Source: SKPT01 sp040905445 (GTDB lineage: Bacteria; Planctomycetota; Phycisphaerae; Phycisphaerales; Phycisphaeraceae). Taken from it: a stretch of 54,050 nt of DNA. Below are positions 48,824 to 54,050 of the stretch, piece by piece (within the stretch, counting starts at the first letter, position 1; every line of letters starts with the position of its first letter). A program made the translations under genes and the position numbers. The DNA lies in the NCBI GenBank assembly GCA_040905445.1, contig JBBDRN010000009.1, positions 1 to 54,050 on the forward strand. Reading direction: 5' to 3'. The notes below the pieces were generated by a model, which was not told the DNA's origin, made no database searches, and saw only the letters and a program-made list of their open reading frames with translations.

Positions 48824-51321
48824 CGCTTGGCCTCGGGTGCGTCGGGCGGCGCGGCGCCGTTGCCATTGCGGTTGGGAGCGACGGCGCCGGCGAGCGGGCC
48901 GAAGCGGCTGCGCGCCTTGCCGTTGGTGCGGGTCAGCGCGAGCTCCTTGCGCGTGGAGACGGCCGAGCGCGAGAGCGAGGCGAAGCTCGTCTGGTGGTAG
49001 TCGGCCTCGTCGGCGCGGTTGAACACCAAGCCGGCGATCGTCGCACCGACGGCGCGCAGGTGCTCGACGGCGCGTTCGGCGGGGGCGCGCTGCTCACCCT
49101 TGGAGACGGTCATCACCACGGCGTCGGCGACGGAGGCGGCGATGGAGGCCTCGATCGACCCGGGCACCGGGCCCGTGTCGATCAGGATCGTGTCGAAGCG
49201 GTCGATGGCGGCATCGAGCACGCGGGCCAGCGCCTCGGGCGAGAGCTGCTCGGCGTCCTCGCCCTCGGCGGCGCCGACGGGCAGGACGGCAAGGTTGCGG
49301 ATGCCGCTATCAGCGATGCAATGCTCGACGGGCTCGCCGTTCATGGCGTCGAGGATGCCGAGGCGCGACTGCTCCTGGAAGCCGAGCGCCTGGTCGAGCT
49401 GTTCCTGGGTCAGGTCGCCGCGGTCGACCAGGGCCTGGCCGAGGCGCTGGCCGGTGCGCTGGGCGTGGACGAGGGCTTCGTCGAGGACGGCCTGGGTGAG
49501 ATAGTCGTGCTTGAGGAGGATCTGCCCGATGCGTCGGCGGGTGATGGCGTTGACGCGATGGCTGAGGCCGGCGCCGCGGAGGTCGCAGTCGACGAGGAGG
49601 GTGCGTGAGCCGGAGGAGGCGAAGGAGAGGCCCAGGGCGATGGTGAGGCTGGTCTTGCCCGTGCCGGAGACGGGACTGGTGATGGTGAAGATGCGTCGCG
49701 GGTCGTGCTGGGCGCCGACCTGGAGGAGCGTGCGGATGTGGTGGACGCCGTTGGCGGCGATGGCGGCCTGGTCGGGGTCGGCGAGGTCCTCGGGCATGGC
49801 GGGCAGGAGCCCGAGCAGCGGGAGCGAGCCGATGCTGGCCTCGGCGTCGAGCGGGGAGCGCAGCCGGCGATCCATGAACCCGACGAGGAGGATGAGCCCG
49901 AAGCCGACGCTGCCGCCACCGACGGCGCCGAAGAGGGCGAGCTGGCGCTTGGTGCTGCGGTTGTGCGGTGCGGTGGGGTCGGTGTAGTGGGTGACGACGC
50001 GCATGCGGCTGCGGATCCCGGACTCGACGTCGAGCTCCTCGAGCCGGCGCTCGGTCAGCTCGAGTCGGGCCTGCTCGCCGGCGAGCTCGTGCTGGAGTCG
50101 GACGATCTCCTGCTGTCGCTGGGCGAGGTCGCGCGATTGGTTGCGCATGGCTTCAAAGGAGCTGGCGAGCTGGCGCTCCTGGGCGTGGAGGCGGCGCAGG
50201 TCGTCGCGGCCGATGAGGCCTTGATCGGCGCGCGTGGCGAGCTCGTCGCCATCGAAGCTGTGCAGGAACTGCTCGACAGCCTCCTGGAGGCGGGCGTCGA
50301 GGACTTCGAGGTCAGTGTCGGCGCTGCGGGTGCGCGGGTGCAGCGGGCCGAGGCCGGCGTCGAGCCGGTCGCGCATCTCGACCATGTTGCGTCGGCGTTC
50401 GAGGAGGTGGCGGATCTGGGGGTCGAACTGGGCGATTTCCTCGGGGCTGAGGCTGCCGGGATCGATGGCGCCGTCCTCGCCGCGCTGGTCGGCGAGCATC
50501 TCGCGGACGGAGGCGATGGCGGCGAGCTTGAGGTGGAGGTCCTGGAGCTGGCTTTCGAGGCGGGCGGTCTCGCTGAGGCGATGGTTGTACATCTGCTCGA
50601 GCGCCTGGGGCGAGCCGAATTCGCCGGTGAGGGACTCGATGCGCGTGCGCTGGTTGCGGATGCGGTTGTTGAGGGCGCTGCGGCGTTCTTCGAGGATGGC
50701 GATGCGTTCGGGATCGTCGCGGCTGTGCTGGTCGTCGTAGAGGTCGCGGAAGGCGTCGACGACGGCCTGGACGCCGGCGCGGGCGCGGCGGGGGTTGCGG
50801 TCATCGAAGCCGACGTACATGAGCTCCTGGTTGACGCGGACGCTGAGGGCGTCTTCGAAGGCCTGGATCTCGATGGGCGACATGCCGTTGCTGAACGGCT
50901 GCCAGGTGGGGCTCTCCATGGCGCGGGTGACGGTGCGGCCCTGCCGGAGGAACGCGGCCTGGGACTGGAGGTGGGCGTCGAAGCGGGGCATGACGCCGGT
51001 TTCATCGGTGTTGTAGAGAACGCGCGGGATGACGGGAGCGAAGTGGAGCAGGGCCTGGCTGCGGTACTCCGGCTCGTAGAGCTGGACGGCGCCGTAGCCG
51101 CCGGCGGCAAAGCCGATCATGCCCAGGAGGATGGCCCAGTGGTATCGGCCGCGGAGCATGCGGTGCATGCGCGTCAGCGGCGTCACCTCATGGTGAGGGG
51201 CGTGGTCGTCGACGCGCGAGGCGGGCCGGGCGAGCGAGCGCATGACCACGTCGCCCGCGGGGGCGGGCAACCCGCCGGTCACGGCGCGATCGGGGTTGGG
51301 TGAGGGATCCGACTGGGTCAT
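48820..51321 (-). CDS. Wzz/BY-kinase-type chain-length protein with MshEN-like insert in its ATPase domain
   Basis: An 833-aa protein. Two membrane helices (residues about 54-77 and 465-490) flank a long periplasmic coiled coil, as in Wzz/GumC proteins that set polysaccharide length. The cytoplasmic ATPase has Walker A SPVSGTGKTS (about 547), Walker A' LLVDCDLRGAG (about 574) and Walker B FDTILIDTG (about 710). Between the A' and B motifs, residues about 592-654 carry two copies of an RxGQxL...L...LDxAL...Q motif (RIGQILLKHDYLTQ; RLGQALVDRGDLTQ), the pattern of MshEN/GspE-N domains that bind c-di-GMP. No C-terminal tyrosine cluster is visible, so kinase activity is doubtful. Confidence 0.88.
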   Translation of the reverse strand: MTQSDPSPNPDRAVTGGLPAPAGDVVMRSLARPASRVDDHAPHHEVTPLTRMHRMLRGRYHWAILLGMIGFAAGGYGAVQLYEPEYRSQALLHFAPVIPRVLYNTDETGVMPRFDAHLQSQAAFLRQGRTVTRAMESPTWQPFSNGMSPIEIQAFEDALSVRVNQELMYVGFDDRNPRRARAGVQAVVDAFRDLYDDQHSRDDPERIAILEERRSALNNRIRNQRTRIESLTGEFGSPQALEQMYNHRLSETARLESQLQDLHLKLAAIASVREMLADQRGEDGAIDPGSLSPEEIAQFDPQIRHLLERRRNMVEMRDRLDAGLGPLHPRTRSADTDLEVLDARLQEAVEQFLHSFDGDELATRADQGLIGRDDLRRLHAQERQLASSFEAMRNQSRDLAQRQQEIVRLQHELAGEQARLELTERRLEELDVESGIRSRMRVVTHYTDPTAPHNRSTKRQLALFGAVGGGSVGFGLILLVGFMDRRLRSPLDAEASIGSLPLLGLLPAMPEDLADPDQAAIAANGVHHIRTLLQVGAQHDPRRIFTITSPVSGTGKTSLTIALGLSFASSGSRTLLVDCDLRGAGLSHRVNAITRRRIGQILLKHDYLTQAVLDEALVHAQRTGQRLGQALVDRGDLTQEQLDQALGFQEQSRLGILDAMNGEPVEHCIADSGIRNLAVLPVGAAEGEDAEQLSPEALARVLDAAIDRFDTILIDTGPVPGSIEASIAASVADAVVMTVSKGEQRAPAERAVEHLRAVGATIAGLVFNRADEADYHQTSFASLSRSAVSTRKELALTRTNGKARSRFGPLAGAVAPNRNGNGAAPPDAPEAKR

Positions 51322-52010
51322 GGATGGGCCACTCCGGCACGGATGGTCTGAATCGCGTCGCGCATCGGGCCGAGCAGGGTGTCGAAGGCCTGCTCGCGGC
51401 GCTCGTCGGAGCCGTCGGCGCGGTAGACGATCTGGACCTGCGCGGCTCCGTAGATGCGGCGGGTGTAGCTGCCGGCGGCGCGGCGGACTTCGTCCATGTC
51501 CCGGACGATGCGGCCGTCGGGCAGCACGAGAAAATTGTCGACGATCATGCGAGATCGGCCAGCGGTGCGGTCCATGGTGAATTCGTATCGCATCATGGGC
51601 ACGCGCTGGTCGCCGAGCTGGCGGGTCAGCGGGTCGGTTCGGACCTGCGTCCAGCCGTGGGCCGGGTAGCAGATGGGCGGGTAGTGGCCGGCGAGGTCGC
51701 GGGCGTCGCGGCAGTGGACCAGCACGACCGAGACCTGCTCGCGGGTGTCGATGTTCTCGTAGCGCCGCGAGAAGATCGTGTTGGGACGCAGCAGCGCGAT
51801 CGCCTCGCGCGGCGGGGGCTCGTCGATGCCGACCCAGTCGCCGATCTGGTAGGGAATGGTGTCGATGACCTGGGCGACGCGGCGGTGATAGGGCTCGGCG
51901 TCGTCAGCGGTGGGGCGCGACATCGTCTCGAGCGTCACGGCGCCGAGCATCACCAGGCACAGGGCCGGGAAGGCGAACATGGCGAGCTGTTGTCGGCTTC
52001 GGGGGCTCAT
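51318..52010 (-). CDS. epsI: EpsI-family exosortase-associated protein (DUF3485)
   Basis: A 230-aa protein with one N-terminal membrane helix (residues about 9-27) and an EpsI domain. The diagnostic stretch is LAGHYPPICYPAHGWTQVR (residues about 106-124), whose Cys, Tyr and Gly-Trp are conserved. EpsI proteins accompany exosortases, fused or next door, and may help in the sorting step or in EPS export. Here it is a separate gene, six bases after the exosortase and overlapping the Wzz/BY-kinase gene by four bases. The molecular activity of the family is not established. Confidence 0.9.
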   Translation of the reverse strand: MSPRSRQQLAMFAFPALCLVMLGAVTLETMSRPTADDAEPYHRRVAQVIDTIPYQIGDWVGIDEPPPREAIALLRPNTIFSRRYENIDTREQVSVVLVHCRDARDLAGHYPPICYPAHGWTQVRTDPLTRQLGDQRVPMMRYEFTMDRTAGRSRMIVDNFLVLPDGRIVRDMDEVRRAAGSYTRRIYGAAQVQIVYRADGSDERREQAFDTLLGPMRDAIQTIRAGVAHP

Positions 52011-52016
52011 GCGGGC

Positions 52017-52895
52017 TCAGTCCTGGGCGAGGGTGTAGCGGGTGACGGGAATCATGGCCCAGCGGAGGATCTGGAGGATGGCCATGAGCAGCAGGAAGGC
52101 GATGCCGAGCATGATCCAGCCGCTCCAGTCGTGGAAGGCGTCGGCAACATGCTGGGGCGAATAGCCGTAGAGCCAGACAGTGGGCATCATGCGGATGACG
52201 TTGACGACGAGGGCGACGAGCGGGCTGGCGACGATGACCAGGCCGCGGGCGTACCAGCGCAGGGGCGTGCCGAAGGCGAAGGCGTAGGAGACGAGCACGA
52301 GGGCGAAGACCATGCGCATGCCGTTGCAGGCCTCGGCGACAGCGACGTCAACACCGTTGATCCGCAGGAGGTTGCCGGTGCGGTCGATGCTGGCGCCGCC
52401 GAGCTCGACGAGGTCCTGGGTGATCTGGGCGGTGGCGGTCTGGAGGGGGATGGCGATCTGCTGGCGCATGATGCCGGGGATGGGGACGAGGAAGCCGAGC
52501 ACCAGGAAGGCGGGGAGGAAGCGGACGAGGACTTCGCGACCGAGCACGGAGCAGAGGGCGCCGATGAGGGTGAGGACGGCCCCGCCGTGCCAGAGCGACT
52601 GGTAGCCGTTGTGGTAGCCGTACCAGGAGAGGAACCAGCCCAGGGCGAGGATGAGCGGGCCGACCGCCAGGCCGACGGGGCGGCACTGGCTGATGCGGGC
52701 GCGTCGGACCCAGACGAGCCAGGCGGCGACGATCGGGACGAGGAAGATGTGGCTGGACTCTTCATCGATGACGCCGATGCGCATGATGTCGGCCCAGGCG
52801 TTGAAGCTTGCACCGACCGCCAGCGCCGCGAGAACGGCCGCGGCGACAAGGTGCCAGGGGCTCCAGCCGTTTCTTCTCCAGCTCCTTGGCAGCAT
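52017..52895 (-). CDS. Exosortase
   Basis: A 292-aa integral membrane transpeptidase-like enzyme with about eight helices. The catalytic set is visible: Cys in AEACNGMRM (residue about 195), Arg in VNVIRMMP (about 228) and His in DAFHDWSGW (about 250). It cleaves PEP-CTERM-like tails and is thought to join the protein to a surface glycan or anchor. Its likely substrate is the IPLPA-tailed protein at 41478-42455. The start ATG overlaps the preceding stop by one base (TGATG). The subtype cannot be fixed by eye; VPLPA-like tails are elsewhere linked to a dedicated exosortase class. Confidence 0.93.
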   Translation of the reverse strand: MLPRSWRRNGWSPWHLVAAAVLAALAVGASFNAWADIMRIGVIDEESSHIFLVPIVAAWLVWVRRARISQCRPVGLAVGPLILALGWFLSWYGYHNGYQSLWHGGAVLTLIGALCSVLGREVLVRFLPAFLVLGFLVPIPGIMRQQIAIPLQTATAQITQDLVELGGASIDRTGNLLRINGVDVAVAEACNGMRMVFALVLVSYAFAFGTPLRWYARGLVIVASPLVALVVNVIRMMPTVWLYGYSPQHVADAFHDWSGWIMLGIAFLLLMAILQILRWAMIPVTRYTLAQD

Positions 52896-53869
52896 CAGCC
52901 CCGGTGCCTCCCGTTGGTGTCGGCGGTGACGATCTCGTCCACGGCCCGGCCCCGCCTCGCCACGCGGCCGCCCGGCCCGATGACGCAGCGGACGACGGAT
53001 GCGCCGGCCTCGACGCGTCCGCCCGCGAGCACGACGGAGTCGTGGATCCAGGCGGTCGGGTCGACGACGGCGTCGGGCTCGACGACGGCGAATGTGCGCT
53101 GCCAGTCCTCGGCAAAGGGGGACTCGATCTTGATCGCGTCGGCGGCAGCGTGCGCGTCGCTCTGGCGGTGGTACCAGCGCAGGGCGGCGAGGTAGTCGGC
53201 CCGCGTGCGCACGGGCAGGACCGTCCCGCCAGCGTCCTGGACGACGCGGACGTCGTGCCGGCGCGCGAGTCGGGGCAGGGCCTGCTCCTTGAGGTCGACA
53301 AAGCCGCGGGGCGCCAGGTCGCGGACGCAGCCGCAGCGGAGGTAGGTCAGTCCGCCGGGCGTGCCGTCGCGGTGGGCGAGGACGGCGACGTCGGCGCTGG
53401 ACTGCTCGAGGGCGTGGAAGAGCGTGGCCAGCGGCTGGACGAGGACCTGGCCGGCGCTGGCGACGAGGATGCGGTCGTTGTCGTCGTAATGCTGGGCAGC
53501 ATCGCGGACGGCGCCACCGGAGCCGCGGAAGGAGGCGGTCTCGTGCTCGATGGTGACGTGGAGGTCGGGCTGGTCGCCCGCGAGCAGGTCGCGGGGGCGT
53601 GGCGCGGGCGTGTTGGCGTTGACGAGGACGCGAACGTGGAGAGGCGAGCCGGGCAGGTGGCGGGCGAGCTGACGGCAGTGCTCGATCCAGAGGTCGAGCA
53701 GGAGGCGCTGGTTATCGAGGGGCAGGTCGACGGGCGAGCGCTGCACGCCGGCGACCAGGGCCGAGGCCCGGGGCGTGCCGGCGAGGAGGATGATGGCGCG
53801 CAGCGAAGCCGACGTCGTCGCCGGCGCATCGGAAGCTGGCGCTACCTTTTGTGGCGCTTGCAGTTGCAT
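52895..53869 (-). CDS. Nucleotidyltransferase-like protein with degenerate active site and beta-helix tail
   Basis: A 324-aa protein, first gene of the EPS/exosortase operon. The N-terminus (LRAIILLAG, residues about 23-31) starts like a sugar-nucleotide pyrophosphorylase. The GGxGTRLxP...PK signature that binds NTP is replaced by AGTPRASAL and RSPVDLPLDNQRLL, without the lysine. The C-terminus (residues about 275-315, VVDPTAWIHDSVVLAGG) is a hexapeptide beta-helix. The likely role is binding or regulation rather than catalysis. ATG at 53869 was preferred; a TTG at 53896 would add nine residues. A sigma-70 promoter lies about 55 bases upstream. Confidence 0.75.
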   Translation of the reverse strand: MQLQAPQKVAPASDAPATTSASLRAIILLAGTPRASALVAGVQRSPVDLPLDNQRLLLDLWIEHCRQLARHLPGSPLHVRVLVNANTPAPRPRDLLAGDQPDLHVTIEHETASFRGSGGAVRDAAQHYDDNDRILVASAGQVLVQPLATLFHALEQSSADVAVLAHRDGTPGGLTYLRCGCVRDLAPRGFVDLKEQALPRLARRHDVRVVQDAGGTVLPVRTRADYLAALRWYHRQSDAHAAADAIKIESPFAEDWQRTFAVVEPDAVVDPTAWIHDSVVLAGGRVEAGASVVRCVIGPGGRVARRGRAVDEIVTADTNGRHRG

Positions 53870-53923
53870 GGAATCCGCTGCCTGTCTCCTCGCCAAGCGA
53901 CGCAGGTGTCGCTCGGTGATTTC

Positions 53924-53951
53924 AGTATAGGAGTGCCGGGGACGGTATCAA
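53924..53951 (-). promoter_or_regulatory. Sigma-70 promoter of the EPS/exosortase operon
   Basis: Minus strand -35 TTGATA (53951-53946), 16-base spacer, -10 TATACT (53929-53924). Transcription would start near 53917, giving a leader of about 50 bases before the first gene. Confidence 0.7.
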
Positions 53952-54050
53952 AGGCATGGTCGGCAGGAACCTGCCAAAAGGTTAAGGCCGGGGGCGCGGG
54001 ATCAGGGTGTTCTGACGCGGTTGGGGTGGGGTTGGCGGGATTGGGGGATT

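Overview
The window looks like chromosomal DNA of a high-GC planctomycete, most plausibly class Phycisphaerae. This is an inference from gene content, not from a marker gene: a giant PQQ-propeller exported protein, a flotillin-like FloA, a copper-type formylglycine-generating enzyme, an exosortase/EpsI operon with an IPLPA-type sorted protein, Obg, an MnmE-like GTPase, and many short palindromic intergenic repeats. No rRNA, tRNA, CRISPR array, phage or complete insertion sequence was seen. The extreme left edge keeps about 20 codons that look like an IS701-type transposase running out of the window.

Layout. 0.06-6.7 kb: one 2215-aa secreted multidomain protein on the minus strand. 6.8-8.6 kb: a DegT-type aminotransferase and a small zinc-ribbon-like protein. 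8.6-14.8 kb: a tight minus-strand operon, adaptor > RND pump > PII-like regulator > ExbD > TonB-like, with overlaps of a few bases. 15.1-19.6 kb: an orphan LolD-like ATPase and a fused indolepyruvate:ferredoxin oxidoreductase. 20-28.6 kb: aldo/keto reductase, RecX, exported or membrane proteins of unknown role, a VWA protein and RsmG. 28.9-35.7 kb: an HTH-receiver regulator, Obg, CoaX, a membrane protein, a shortened MnmE-like GTPase, FloA and two small stress-type proteins. 36-40.8 kb: formylglycine-generating enzyme, glycyl-tRNA synthetase with an atypical lower-GC central insert, and FolC. 41-54 kb: a sorted exported protein with its own terminator, then a six-gene minus-strand exopolysaccharide/exosortase operon with a good sigma-70 promoter at its head (nucleotidyltransferase-like > exosortase > EpsI > Wzz/BY-kinase > sugar transferase > large TPR protein).

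How the genes work together. The right-hand operon probably primes, assembles and length-controls an envelope polysaccharide while the exosortase processes proteins such as the one at 41.5-42.5 kb. The Wzz/BY-kinase carries what looks like a MshEN-type (cyclic-di-GMP-binding) double motif inserted inside its ATPase domain, which would put chain-length control under a second messenger. The 8.6-14.8 kb operon links an RND pump to an ExbD/TonB pair, without ExbB and without an outer-membrane channel.

The most unusual cross-window signal is the repeats. Several unrelated families of short palindromes or palindrome doublets occur, and some copies sit in frame inside conserved genes (quinoprotein, TonB-like protein, indolepyruvate oxidoreductase, MnmE-like GTPase). 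At least six start exactly at, or supply, a stop codon. This suggests small mobile or slippage-derived elements that remodel protein linkers and 3' ends. All functional calls are by eye from protein motifs; no database search was possible.
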